DNA of 64,000 nt from Acetobacter farinalis (GTDB lineage Bacteria > Pseudomonadota > Alphaproteobacteria > Acetobacterales > Acetobacteraceae). Under the pieces are notes generated by a model that was given only the letters and a program-made list of their open reading frames with translations, was not told the origin of the DNA and ran no database searches. The stretch is from NCBI RefSeq assembly GCF_011516935.1, contig NZ_WOTF01000004.1, positions 62,001 through 126,000 on the forward strand, read 5' to 3'. Made by a program: the position numbers and the translations under genes. Within the stretch, counting starts at the first letter, position 1. Each line of letters opens with the position of its first letter. Shown here piece after piece: positions 46,008 to 55,560 of this stretch.

Positions 46008-47228
46008 ATGCCTGATGTCTGGCTGACAATACTCGGAATAGGGGAAGAGGGCGTGGCGGGTCTAAGCGCCTCGGCCCGCACCCTTCTCTCTCAGGCGGCT
46101 TATGTGGTGGGTGGCGCGCGGCATCTGGCTCTGGCGGCGGAGCTTGTGCAGGGAGAAACTCTGGTCTGGCCATCACCTTTTGAAAAAGGGGTGGAGGCCA
46201 TTCTCGCGCGGCGGGGCACGCCGGTTGTGGTGCTGGCCTCGGGAGATCCCTTTTTCTACGGTGCGGGGGCGACACTGGCGCAGCATGTGCCTGCGGAGGA
46301 AATGCTGTGTCTGCCCGCGCCCTCATCTGTGTCGCTCGCCTGCGCGCGGCTGGGCTGGGCGATGCAGGCGTGTCGGGTTGTGTCGCTATGTGGCCGCAGC
46401 CTTCATCGCATGATGCCGCTTCTGCAACCCGGAGCACGGCTGATAGTGCTGTGCGCGGATGAAGGGTCCCCAGCACAGGTTGCCACATGGCTGACTGAGT
46501 CCGGGTTCGGGGGGACGCGCTGCCATGTTCTGGAGGCGCTGGGCGGGCCGAAGGAACGGCATCTTACGTTTGAAGCGCGGGAAGGTGTGCCGGAAATGCC
46601 GGGGAGGCTGGTTCTTCTGGCGCTGGAGGTCGTGCCGGAACGGCGGGCCTACTGCCTGCCGCGCACGGCGGGCCTTCCGGATTCCTGCTTTGAACATGAT
46701 GGCCAGATGACCAAGCGGGAAATTCGCGCCGTCACCCTGTCCTCTCTGGCGCCGCGCGCGGGGGAAGTGCTGTGGGATGTGGGCGGTGGGTCCGGTTCCG
46801 TGGGGATTGAATGGATGCTGGCAGACCCCTCCTGCCGCACCATCACACTGGAACCGCAGCCCGAACGAAGTGCGCGGATTATCCGCAACGCCCTGCATCT
46901 GGGGGTTCCTGATTTGCAGGTGGTGGAAGCCCCTGCACCACAGGGATTTAAAAATCTGGAGCGGCCGGATGCCATTTTTATTGGTGGCGGATGCAGTCGT
47001 CCCGGTGTGCTGGAAGCGGCGTGGGAAGCGCTGAAGCCCGGAGGCCGCATTGTGGCGAATGCCATCGCCATTGAAACAGAAATGCGGCTGATACAGGCCA
47101 TGCAGGAATGGGGGGGCAGCCTGACACGTCTGGCTGTCTCCCGCGTGGAGGGTGTGGGGCAGATGCACAGCTTCCGCCCGGCCATAAGTGTGACGCAGTG
47201 GGTGGTCTGGAAGGCTGAGGCTGCATGA
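46008..47228 (+). CDS. cobL: Precorrin-6Y C5,15-methyltransferase (decarboxylating)
   Basis: A 406-aa fusion. The N-terminal CbiE-like methyltransferase (ILGIGEEGVAGLSASA and LASGDPFFYGAGATL) methylates C-5. The C-terminal CbiT-like Rossmann methyltransferase (VLWDVGGGSGSVGIEW) methylates C-15 and decarboxylates the C-12 acetate chain. The linker contains HDGQMTKREIRAVTLS, typical of the CbiT start. An AAGGA-like site precedes the ATG at 46008. The stop overlaps cobE by 4 nt. Confidence 0.95.
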   Translation: MPDVWLTILGIGEEGVAGLSASARTLLSQAAYVVGGARHLALAAELVQGETLVWPSPFEKGVEAILARRGTPVVVLASGDPFFYGAGATLAQHVPAEEMLCLPAPSSVSLACARLGWAMQACRVVSLCGRSLHRMMPLLQPGARLIVLCADEGSPAQVATWLTESGFGGTRCHVLEALGGPKERHLTFEAREGVPEMPGRLVLLALEVVPERRAYCLPRTAGLPDSCFEHDGQMTKREIRAVTLSSLAPRAGEVLWDVGGGSGSVGIEWMLADPSCRTITLEPQPERSARIIRNALHLGVPDLQVVEAPAPQGFKNLERPDAIFIGGGCSRPGVLEAAWEALKPGGRIVANAIAIETEMRLIQAMQEWGGSLTRLAVSRVEGVGQMHSFRPAISVTQWVVWKAEAA

Positions 47229-47605
47229 GTGTTGCCGGGTTCGGGTGGTGTCATGCCGCGCAGGCACCGGCTGCCGCGGACTTTGTGCGGCAGGTGGTGC
47301 GGCAGGGGGGGCATACGGCTCTGACATGTCTCGCTGTGCCGGCGTTCCGTCGGGGTGATGCACTACCGGAGCAGGTTGCAGCACGCCTTGGTGTTCCCCT
47401 CCTGTGGGTTCCGGCGGAGGCCATACAGGCCATGCAGGGGTTGTGTCAGACAGGATCAGAAAAAGTGCTGAAGGAAACAGGCTTTGCTGCTGTGGCGGAG
47501 GCCTGCGCGTTGGCCGCGGCTGGGCCGGGGGCGGTGTTGCTGGTGCCCCGGCAGACGGGGGAGGGCGTAACCTGCGCTCTGGCGGAAGGAAAGGATGCGG
47601 AATGA
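47225..47605 (+). CDS. cobE: CobE/CbiG C-terminal-domain protein
   Basis: A 126-aa protein matching the CobE family (the C-terminal domain of CbiG). Features are the [10 protein letters not shown] start, [12 protein letters not shown], the family pattern of small hydrophobic blocks, and [20 protein letters not shown]. CobE is required in the aerobic B12 pathway although its exact function is not settled. It overlaps cobL and cobM by 4 nt each (ATGA), so all three are translated together. Confidence 0.85.
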   Translation: MSVAGFGWCHAAQAPAAADFVRQVVRQGGHTALTCLAVPAFRRGDALPEQVAARLGVPLLWVPAEAIQAMQGLCQTGSEKVLKETGFAAVAEACALAAAGPGAVLLVPRQTGEGVTCALAEGKDAE

Positions 47606-48354
47606 CTGTTTATTTTATCGGAGCGGGGCCGGGGGCGGCGGATTTGCTGACCTTGCGTGGGCGGGATCTGCTGGAGCGCTGCCCGGTATGCCTTTATGCC
47701 GGGTCCATCGTGCCGCCGGGTATGCTGCAATTCTGCCCCCCCGGGGTAAGGCTGGTGGATACAGCCCCGCTTTCTCTGGATGAGATTGAGGCGGAATATC
47801 TCCGTGCGCATGAAGCAGGGCAGGATGTGGCCCGCCTGCATTCAGGTGATTTATCCCTCTACAGCGCTGTAGCTGAGCAGACCCGACGGCTGGACAGGCT
47901 GGGTATCCCGTGGAGCATGGTGCCGGGGGTGCCGGCCTTTGCCGCAGCGGCCTCCGTGCTGGGGCATGAACTGACAATGCCGGGTGTGGCGCAGAGCATT
48001 GTGCTCACCCGCATGACAGGTCGGGCCTCGGCCATGCCGGAGCGTGAGACACTGGCAGCGTTCGCGGCAACAGGGGCCACCCTCGCTATTCATCTGGCTG
48101 TTCATGTTCTGGAAAAAATTGTGCTGGAGCTGACACCTTTCTACGGTGCGGAATGTCCGGTGGCCATCGTGGCGCGTGCAACATGGCCGGACCAGCTTGT
48201 GCTGCGTGGCACACTGGGCACGATTGAAGCCGAACTGGCGCAAAACCCGGTGGAGCGTACAGCCCTTGTGCTCGTGGGGCCAGCGCTGGCGGAAAAAGAC
48301 TTTCGGGAAAGTGCCCTGTATAGCAGGGAGTATCAGAGGCGGTTCAGGAGCTGA
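47602..48354 (+). CDS. cobM: Precorrin-4 C11-methyltransferase
   Basis: CobM methylates C-11 of precorrin-4 to give precorrin-5. The 250-aa protein has [29 protein letters not shown] (CobM-type), [15 protein letters not shown] and [16 protein letters not shown]. It starts in the cobE stop. Its last 11 nt overlap the convergent cbiD gene. Confidence 0.95.
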   Translation: MTVYFIGAGPGAADLLTLRGRDLLERCPVCLYAGSIVPPGMLQFCPPGVRLVDTAPLSLDEIEAEYLRAHEAGQDVARLHSGDLSLYSAVAEQTRRLDRLGIPWSMVPGVPAFAAAASVLGHELTMPGVAQSIVLTRMTGRASAMPERETLAAFAATGATLAIHLAVHVLEKIVLELTPFYGAECPVAIVARATWPDQLVLRGTLGTIEAELAQNPVERTALVLVGPALAEKDFRESALYSREYQRRFRS

Positions 48355-49471
48355 GTCCCGCATCCCGCGGCTCGGGAAAAGGCCCCGCCTGCCCCACACA
48401 TGCTCCGGCACGGTCAAACACCATGACATCCACCACGCAGGATGTGGGGGCAAGGGTTTCCAGAACCGTGTTCAGAGCAGAGCGGGCAATGAGTGCGCCC
48501 AAAGGCACCTGCGCGGCACGCGCCAGCAGGAAGGCTTCCGCCACGGTGGGGCTGGTGGCAAGGGCTTCCGTTACGGCGGGGGGCGCACCGCCTGCGGCGG
48601 CAAGCCGGGCCAGAGCCGCCATGTCAGCCTGACCACGTTTGGAATGCAGGTCCAGCCGCCCCTGACCAAGCTTGGTCATCTTGGCAATGCCTCCGGCAAT
48701 TGTCAGGCGTGCAACCGGGTGGCGGCGGAGATATTTCAGCATACCGCCAACAAAATCGCCCATTTCTATCAGTGCGGTGTCCGGCAAGGTGTAAAATTTC
48801 TGGACAGCTTTTTCTGAAACATTCCCGGTAGAGCCTGCAAGATGCGTGAGGCCTTCTGCCCGCGCGACATCAATGCCGCGATGAATGCTGTCAATCCACG
48901 CAGCACAGGAAAACGGCACCACAATGCCGGTTGTGCCGAGAATTGACAGGCCCCCTGTAATGCCCAGGCGGCTGTTAAGGGTGCGTTGCGCCAGTCTGGC
49001 GCCCTCCTGAATGGAGAGCGTGACTTCCGCATCCGGCAGGCTGCCGTTGGCTTCTGTCAGGGCGGTGCGGATCATGGCGCGGGGGGTGGGGTTGATGGCA
49101 GGTTCACCGGGGGGAATGGGCAGGCCGGCGCGCGTGACCATGCCTACACCCGGCCCGGCCCGAAACTGCACGCCGGAACCGGAGGGCAGGCGGCGCACCG
49201 TGGCGCGGATTACTGCGCCATGCGTGATATCCGGGTCATCCCCCGCGTCTTTCACAACTTCCGCAAAGGCCCCCCCCTGCTCCCACCCTGTACGGCAGAG
49301 TGCAAAATCCGGCTGCTGCCCGCCGGGCAGGGTAATGCGCACACTGGCCGGAGGGGTCTGGCCCAGCAGCATCAGCCATGCGGCTTTCGCTGCGGCTGTT
49401 GCGCAGCTTCCGGTGGTCCAGCCCCGGCGTAACTCTGTTCCGCTTTGCTCCATAAGCTGCTTGTAGAGCAT
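48344..49471 (-). CDS. cbiD: Cobalt-precorrin-5B C1-methyltransferase (CbiD)
   Basis: CbiD methylates C-1 of the corrin precursor and releases the two-carbon fragment step partner; it is the counterpart of CobF. The N-terminal [19 protein letters not shown] is diagnostic. [20 protein letters not shown] and [14 protein letters not shown] are also conserved. It has 375 aa from ATG 49471; ATG 49453 is possible. Its presence beside CobG, with no cobF visible, suggests CbiD does the C-1 methylation in this otherwise aerobic-type cluster. It is divergent from dnaE. Confidence 0.93.
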   Translation of the reverse strand: MLYKQLMEQSGTELRRGWTTGSCATAAAKAAWLMLLGQTPPASVRITLPGGQQPDFALCRTGWEQGGAFAEVVKDAGDDPDITHGAVIRATVRRLPSGSGVQFRAGPGVGMVTRAGLPIPPGEPAINPTPRAMIRTALTEANGSLPDAEVTLSIQEGARLAQRTLNSRLGITGGLSILGTTGIVVPFSCAAWIDSIHRGIDVARAEGLTHLAGSTGNVSEKAVQKFYTLPDTALIEMGDFVGGMLKYLRRHPVARLTIAGGIAKMTKLGQGRLDLHSKRGQADMAALARLAAAGGAPPAVTEALATSPTVAEAFLLARAAQVPLGALIARSALNTVLETLAPTSCVVDVMVFDRAGACVGQAGPFPEPRDAGLSS

Positions 49472-49559
49472 TCAGGCGTGGGGCGGTATCCGGGAAGAGC
49501 AGGGCATGGTACCCATTTGTAAGGTGACGCAAGCCCCTCCCGCTGTGATAGAGAGAGGC

Positions 49560-52500
49560 ATGTCTTACGCTGATTTTGTTCATCTCCGTGTTCATTCCGC
49601 CTACTCCCTCAGTCAGGGCGCTATCCGCGTGCCGGAGATCGTCTCTCTGGCGAAGGACATGCGGATGCCTGCCGTGGGCATTGCGGATTCGGGGAATCTG
49701 TTCGGGGCGCTGGAATTCTCGCAGTATACCAGCGGGGCGGGCATTCAGCCCATCATCGGCTGCCAGCTTGGTATGGCTGCCCGGAATGACAAGCCGGGGG
49801 CACCGTCCGAGCCGGTTGTGCTGCTGGCGCAGAATGAAATCGGGCTGGCCAATCTGCACTTCCTCTCTTCCGCCGGGTTTCGGGAGTCGGACCCGGCGGA
49901 CCCGGTGGTCAGCATGGATCTGCTGTGTGAAAAATCCGAGGGCCTGCTGTTGCTCACGGGGGGCACGCGCGGGCCGGTGTTTCAGATGCTGGCGGAAGGC
50001 CAGAGAGAGGAAGCTGAACGCTGGCTGGCGCGGGCGAAGGAAGCCTTTGATGACAGGCTGATTGTGGAACTGCACCGCCACAAGCTACCGGTGGAACAGG
50101 CTGTGGAACCCGGAGTTCTGATGCTGGCGGACCAGTTCGGCCTGCCGCTTGTCGCAACCAATGAATGCTTCTTCCCGCGACCGGAAATGTATGAAGCGCA
50201 TGATGCGCTGATCTGTATTGCGCACGGCCGCACCATGGCGGAGCGTGACCGCTGGCGCGTGACGCCGGAGCACTGGTTCAAGCCGCCGGAGATGATGCGC
50301 GCCCTGTTTGCCGATCTGCCGGACGCCTGTGACAATACGCTGGAAATAGCCCGCCGCTGTGCCGTGAAGGTGGAAACCCGCAAGCCGCTGCTGCCAGTCT
50401 GCCCCAAGGTACGGGATGGTGCGACGGAAGATCAGACCCTGCGGGCCATGGCATGGGAGGGCCTTGAACAGCGCCTTGCGGGCATGACCATGGATGAGGA
50501 AACTCTCCAGAAATACAAGGACCGGCTGGCGTTCGAGCTTGATATTATCTCCGGCATGGGCTTCCCCGGGTACTTCATGATCGTTGCGGATTTTATCCAG
50601 TGGGGGAAGGGGCAGGGTATTCCGGTGGGGCCGGGGCGTGGCTCGGGCGCAGGGTCACTCGCGGCATGGGCGCTGACCATTACGGATATCGACCCTATTC
50701 CCTTCAACCTGCTGTTCGAACGGTTTCTGAACCCCGAACGTGTGTCCATGCCAGACTTTGATATCGATTTCTGTCAGGACCGACGGGATGAGGTGATTGC
50801 CTACGTGCGTCGGGAATACGGGGCAGACCGCGTGGCGCAGATTATTACATTCGGTAAGCTGCAGGCGCGTGCGGCTGTGCGTGATGTGGGGCGTGTGCTG
50901 GGCCTGCCATACGGGATGGTGAACCGGGTTGCGGAGCTTATTCCCAACAATCCCGCCAAGCCCGTAACGCTGAAGGAGGCGATTGCGGGAGAGCCCAAAC
51001 TTCAGGAAATGCGAGATAGCGACGAAGCGCTGCGCCGTCTTCTGGAAATCGGGCAGCAGATTGAAGGGCTGTTCCGGCATGCCAGTACCCATGCCGCCGG
51101 GGTGGTGATTGGGGACCGGCCTCTGGTGGAACTGGTGCCACTCTATCGAGACCCGAAGAGTGACATGCTGGTCACCCAGTACAACATGAAGTTTGTTGAG
51201 CAGGCCGGGCTGGTCAAGTTCGACTTTCTGGGGCTGACAACCCTGACCATTTTGCAAAGAGGGGTCGGGTTTCTCAAGAAAATGGGGATTGAGGTTGACC
51301 TCAGCCGTATCCCCCTGAATGACCCGGTGACGTACGAAATGCTCAGCCGGGGTGATACCGCGGGCGTGTTTCAGTTCGAAGGTGCCGGGATGCGCGATGT
51401 TCTGAAACAGATGCGCCCCACCCGGCTGGAAGACCTGATTGCGGCAGTGGCGCTGTACCGCCCCGGCCCGATGGCGAATATTCCTGATTATTGCCGCAGA
51501 AAACACGGAGAGGCATGGGAGCCGCCGCACGAGGAAATTCGTGATATTCTTGAAGAGACCTATGGCATCATGGTCTATCAGGAACAGGTGATGCAGATTG
51601 CCCAGAAAATGGCGGGCTACAGCCTTGGCGGGGCGGACTTGCTGCGGCGCGCCATGGGGAAGAAAATCCGTGCAGAAATGGACACCCAGCGTGAAATCTT
51701 CACGGAAGGGGCCGTCAAACGCGGGATTGATCGTGACAAAGCCATTGAGGTGTTTGACCTTATGGCGAAATTTGCTGACTATGGCTTTAATAAATCCCAC
51801 GCGGCGGCCTACGCGCTGGTTTCGTATCAGACAGCATGGATGAAGGCCAATTACCCGGTGGCGTTCCTTGCCGGGTGTATGTCTCTGGCGCGGGAACGCA
51901 CGGAAAAGCTGGCTGCCCTGCGGCAGGAAGCCGAACGGATGGGCATCAAGGTCCTACCGCCGGATGTCAATAAATCCGAGGCTGATTTCTCGGTGGAAAC
52001 CCTGCCTGATGGCACCCATGGCATTCGCTACGCACTGGCCGCTATCAAGAAAGTTGGCTTCTCCGCCATGGAGGCTCTGACACAGGCGCGCGGGAAGAAA
52101 CCCTTTGCCAGTATGGTGGATTTCGCCATGCGGATTGACCCGAAACAGATTAACCGCATGCAGGTGGAAAATCTGGCAAAAGCGGGTGCGTTTGAGTGCC
52201 TTGATAAAAACCGCGCACGAGTCTGCCAGTCTGCGGATACAATTTTGCGCCGGGCGCAAAGTCAGGCGCAGGAGGCGGCTTCGGGCCAGATCGGCCTGTT
52301 TGGTGGCAGCGGGGAGGTGGAACCGCTGCGTCTGGCAACTGTTCCGGACTGGCCGGAGTTTGAGCGTCTGGCAATGGAGGCGGATGCCATCGGCTTCCAC
52401 ATGACAGCGCACCCGCTTGATGCCTATGGAACTGTCCTGCGGAGGCTGGATGTCACGCGCTGTTCCGGCCTGCTGACTGCGGCAGAGGCCGGTATGGGGC

Positions 52501-52979
52501 GGGTAAAAATTGCCGGATGCGTGGTGGACCGCAAGGAACGCCCGACCCGCACGGGCAACAAGATGGCGTGGGTGCGCCTTTCGGATGCTTCGGGCGGGTG
52601 TGAAGTCACCGTGTTTTCTGAAGTGCTGACACGTGTGCGCGAAAGTCTGACCGCAGGCACGGCGGTTCTGGTCTCGGCGGAGTTGAAGCTTGAAGGGGAA
52701 GCTCTCCGGATTACCGCCACGGATATTGTCGAGCTTGAGCAGGCCGCCGCACAGGCAAAAAGTGAACTGCGGGTGTGGGTGGAGCAGGCGAATGTGCTGC
52801 CCAGGCTGAGTGAACTCCTGAGTGAGCAGAAGGGCGGTTCCAGTCGCATCGTCCTGCTGCCGGGTATGGCTGAAACCTGCGATGTCGAAATTCGCCTGCG
52901 GGGTGGGTATCGGGTGACGCCGCTTCTGGGGCAGAAACTGAAAACGCTTGAGGGTATTTCACGGGTTGAGCAGGTTTGA
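49560..52979 (+). CDS. dnaE: DNA polymerase III alpha subunit
   Basis: The replicative polymerase subunit (1139 aa). An N-terminal PHP domain opens with FVHLRVHSAYSL. The polymerase core has the catalytic pair Asp401 and Asp403 in PDFDIDF, the same numbering as E. coli. A helix-hairpin-helix and an OB domain (VKIAGCVVDRKERPTRTGNK) follow. ATG 49560 has GAGAGAGG just upstream; a GTG or ATG about 18 codons earlier (49506) is rejected because the family N-terminus starts here. This is DnaE1 rather than DnaE2, judging from length and PHP features. Confidence 0.97.
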   Translation: MSYADFVHLRVHSAYSLSQGAIRVPEIVSLAKDMRMPAVGIADSGNLFGALEFSQYTSGAGIQPIIGCQLGMAARNDKPGAPSEPVVLLAQNEIGLANLHFLSSAGFRESDPADPVVSMDLLCEKSEGLLLLTGGTRGPVFQMLAEGQREEAERWLARAKEAFDDRLIVELHRHKLPVEQAVEPGVLMLADQFGLPLVATNECFFPRPEMYEAHDALICIAHGRTMAERDRWRVTPEHWFKPPEMMRALFADLPDACDNTLEIARRCAVKVETRKPLLPVCPKVRDGATEDQTLRAMAWEGLEQRLAGMTMDEETLQKYKDRLAFELDIISGMGFPGYFMIVADFIQWGKGQGIPVGPGRGSGAGSLAAWALTITDIDPIPFNLLFERFLNPERVSMPDFDIDFCQDRRDEVIAYVRREYGADRVAQIITFGKLQARAAVRDVGRVLGLPYGMVNRVAELIPNNPAKPVTLKEAIAGEPKLQEMRDSDEALRRLLEIGQQIEGLFRHASTHAAGVVIGDRPLVELVPLYRDPKSDMLVTQYNMKFVEQAGLVKFDFLGLTTLTILQRGVGFLKKMGIEVDLSRIPLNDPVTYEMLSRGDTAGVFQFEGAGMRDVLKQMRPTRLEDLIAAVALYRPGPMANIPDYCRRKHGEAWEPPHEEIRDILEETYGIMVYQEQVMQIAQKMAGYSLGGADLLRRAMGKKIRAEMDTQREIFTEGAVKRGIDRDKAIEVFDLMAKFADYGFNKSHAAAYALVSYQTAWMKANYPVAFLAGCMSLARERTEKLAALRQEAERMGIKVLPPDVNKSEADFSVETLPDGTHGIRYALAAIKKVGFSAMEALTQARGKKPFASMVDFAMRIDPKQINRMQVENLAKAGAFECLDKNRARVCQSADTILRRAQSQAQEAASGQIGLFGGSGEVEPLRLATVPDWPEFERLAMEADAIGFHMTAHPLDAYGTVLRRLDVTRCSGLLTAAEAGMGRVKIAGCVVDRKERPTRTGNKMAWVRLSDASGGCEVTVFSEVLTRVRESLTAGTAVLVSAELKLEGEALRITATDIVELEQAAAQAKSELRVWVEQANVLPRLSELLSEQKGGSSRIVLLPGMAETCDVEIRLRGGYRVTPLLGQKLKTLEGISRVEQV

Positions 52980-53030
52980 AAACCTGCTGCAGGCGTTCTG
53001 GGGGCGGCGTTCAGGCCGGGGAGTAAAACC

Positions 53031-54440
53031 ATGGAAGAGGCGCGCGTCTGGGCGCAGGAACTGTTCTGGCGTGAGCCGGATACAGTGTTTGCAGCATGGG
53101 GGGAGGCTCCCTGGTGCGCGTTTCTGGATAGTGGTGGCCCCGTGGAGGAACGGAGCCGCTGGCAGATTTTCTGCCGCATGCCGCGGAACACATTTATTGT
53201 GCGCGATAAACAGATTTTCTGGGATTCAGAGCCGCCGAAGCCCTGTGACGCGGGCACATTGTTTACGCTGTTAAGGCATGTCATGCCGCCTGCGGGGCAG
53301 GTGCCCGAGAGTCTCGACGGCATCAGCCTCCCGTTTTATGGCGGGCTGATCGGGTTTGCGGGGTATGGTCTCGGGATGCAGTTGGAAGGGGTTCAGTCCC
53401 TTTCGTCCGAAGGTGACGAACCCGATTTTACTGCCGGGTTTTATGATCATGCTTTTCTGTGGGATCGTTTTTCAAAACGTGCATTTGTAGCAGGCATTGT
53501 TCTGGAAGGGCAGAGCAATGCTGCCACCGCGCAGCGTGAAGCCTGTGTTGCGGCGTGGGACGCTCTTCCGGATACGCTACCGGCGCAGCCCTCTTTGCCA
53601 AAGGTCCGTTTCTACCCTGATCAATCGCGTGCGTCCTATTGTCAGGCGGTAGAACGGGCAAAAGCCTATATTGGTGCTGGGGATATTTTTCAGGTCAATA
53701 TCACGGGGCGCTATCGGGCGCAGTTCCCGGAAGAGTTTTCAAATGTCGCGCTCTTTCTCGCGTTGCGGCGGCAGGCCCCGGCCCCGTTTGGGGCCTATCT
53801 TTCCTGCGGGGCGGGGTATGCGCTGCATTCCGCATCGCCCGAGCAGTTCCTGCGGATGGATGCGCAGGGGTGGGTGGCCTCCCGCCCTATCAAGGGCACG
53901 GCCCCACGGGGCAGCACGCCGGAGGATGACGCAGACCTGTCCGCACAGTTACGCGCGGATGAAAAGGAATGTGCTGAAAACCTGATGATTGTGGATCTGA
54001 TGCGCAACGATATAGGGCGTGTGGCACAGGTGGGCAGCATGCAGGTTCCGGAGTTTCTGAAGGTCGAGCGTTTTGCCCATGTGCATCATCTTGTTTCAGA
54101 AGTGCGGGGTGTTCTGGAGGCAGGGCGGGATGTCTGGAGCCTGTTGCAGGCCACCTTTCCACCCGGGTCAGTCACCGGTGCCCCAAAACATCGCGCCATG
54201 GAAATTATTGAGGAATTGGAAGTCTCTCCGCGCGGTGCTTATTGCGGAAGCATTTTTTGTGCCGGCGTGGATGGGGCTTTGCAAAGCTCTGTGATTATTC
54301 GGACACTTATCAGGAAAGAAGGATCACTTGTTCTTGCGGCCGGTGGAGGGATTACCATTCTTTCTGATGCAGAGCAGGAGTACGAGGAAATGCGCCTGAA
54401 ACTCGCTCCATTTTTTGCGCTGTTTGGAGAGGTGGGATGA
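53031..54440 (+). CDS. pabB: Aminodeoxychorismate synthase component I
   Basis: PabB converts chorismate and ammonia to 4-amino-4-deoxychorismate for folate synthesis. The 469-aa chorismate-binding protein carries PIKGTAPRG with Lys288, the lysine that separates PabB from anthranilate synthase TrpE (PIAGT). IVDLMRNDIGRV and PPGSVTGAPKHRAMEII are typical. It overlaps pabC by 4 nt. A PabA glutamine amidotransferase is not in the window and may be shared with TrpG elsewhere. Confidence 0.93.
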   Translation: MEEARVWAQELFWREPDTVFAAWGEAPWCAFLDSGGPVEERSRWQIFCRMPRNTFIVRDKQIFWDSEPPKPCDAGTLFTLLRHVMPPAGQVPESLDGISLPFYGGLIGFAGYGLGMQLEGVQSLSSEGDEPDFTAGFYDHAFLWDRFSKRAFVAGIVLEGQSNAATAQREACVAAWDALPDTLPAQPSLPKVRFYPDQSRASYCQAVERAKAYIGAGDIFQVNITGRYRAQFPEEFSNVALFLALRRQAPAPFGAYLSCGAGYALHSASPEQFLRMDAQGWVASRPIKGTAPRGSTPEDDADLSAQLRADEKECAENLMIVDLMRNDIGRVAQVGSMQVPEFLKVERFAHVHHLVSEVRGVLEAGRDVWSLLQATFPPGSVTGAPKHRAMEIIEELEVSPRGAYCGSIFCAGVDGALQSSVIIRTLIRKEGSLVLAAGGGITILSDAEQEYEEMRLKLAPFFALFGEVG

Positions 54441-55249
54441 GTGTTGTCTGGCTGAACGGGCATCTGTGTGATGCGGCTCAGGCGCATATCAGTCTGGCAG
54501 ACAGGGGGCTGACGCTGGGCGATGGTGTGTTTGAGACATTCCGCGTGAAGAATGGCGCGTTGATGCATCTTGATCTGCACATGCAGCGTTTGCAGCATGG
54601 CGGACAGGTCCTGGGGTTGGAGGTGCCAGACCGGGAGGCTGTGGCGCAGGCGGCACAGGCTCTGCTGGGGGCGACCGGTATGCGGCATGGCTCCGCGCGC
54701 CTGACGGTGACGCGTGGCGTGGGGCCACGTGGGCTTCTTCCGCCGCGTGAAGGAACGCCGACCTTGTTTATGACAGTCACTGAAGGGCATGCGCGAGTCA
54801 CATCCGTGTCCCTCATGACCAGCCAGAGTGTCAGGCGGGATGAGCGCTCTGTGCTGAACACTCTTAAAAGCCTGAACTATCTTCCCAATATTTTGGCACG
54901 GCAGGAGGCCGCGCGCGCAGGGTGTGATGAAGCGCTTTTGCTGAACATAAGTGGACGGGTAGCGGAAACCACAATCAGTACGGTGGTGGTTCAGGAAGGC
55001 ACTCTTTTTGTCACACCTTCTGGTGCAGAAGGTGCATTGCCGGGCGTGGCGCGGGCTGTGCTGATGCAGGCGGGCCTGCTCCATGAAGCCTGTGTGCGTG
55101 TGGAGCGCCTGAAAAAGGCGGAGGCTGTGTATCTTGTAAACAGCCTTGGCCTGCGAGTGGTGTCCACCCTTGATGGCCAGCCGGTCGGGCGGTCCCCGGC
55201 CGGGCTGGCCAGCCTCTGCGCCGCGCTGGATGTGCCGCTTTCTGCGTGA
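54437..55249 (+). CDS. pabC: Aminodeoxychorismate lyase (class IV aminotransferase fold)
   Basis: A 270-aa PLP protein of fold type IV with DRGLTLGDGVFETFRV and the catalytic Lys144 in NTLKSLNYLPNILA. It has 4-amino-4-deoxychorismate lyase character, releasing pyruvate to give p-aminobenzoate. A D-amino acid or branched-chain aminotransferase is the alternative within this fold. Translational coupling to pabB (ATGA) strongly supports PabC. Confidence 0.9.
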   Translation: MSVVWLNGHLCDAAQAHISLADRGLTLGDGVFETFRVKNGALMHLDLHMQRLQHGGQVLGLEVPDREAVAQAAQALLGATGMRHGSARLTVTRGVGPRGLLPPREGTPTLFMTVTEGHARVTSVSLMTSQSVRRDERSVLNTLKSLNYLPNILARQEAARAGCDEALLLNISGRVAETTISTVVVQEGTLFVTPSGAEGALPGVARAVLMQAGLLHEACVRVERLKKAEAVYLVNSLGLRVVSTLDGQPVGRSPAGLASLCAALDVPLSA

Positions 55250-55560
55250 AGGGCTGCGTGACGCTGCATGGTTTGGCGGGGGGCGCCGGAGAGTTCTGCC
55301 GGGTGAGGAGTGATCTGTTAAGCGCGCTCGTTGTTGAGAGCATTTTCAGACAAGGTGCTGTTAAAGAGACGTGTGCTGTGTTTAAAAAAGAAGACGCGAT
55401 CTTGTCGGCCGTTGTAACGGAGCGCGTCGCCTGGATAATCTGACATGCAGCGGCAGGGCTTGCCGGATATTTCGGGAAGTCCAATCTAGAGAGCGTAATC
55501 TCGTGAGGTGATGCCCCGACTCTGTGCATCAGTCTCCGACTTATTCTGGAAGGTGATGCC
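55250..55560. other. Intergenic region upstream of the Rieske gene
   Basis: A 311-nt stretch between pabC and the Rieske oxygenase gene. A 65-codon open frame (55246-55443) is not protein-like and overlaps the pabC stop. No clear terminator or RNA gene was seen. The ribosome binding site for the Rieske gene is probably GGAAGGTG at about 55549-55556. Confidence 0.45.

Noticed and set aside
55246-55443. 65-codon open frame after pabC
   Set aside because: It overlaps the pabC stop, has no ribosome binding site of its own and no protein-like features.
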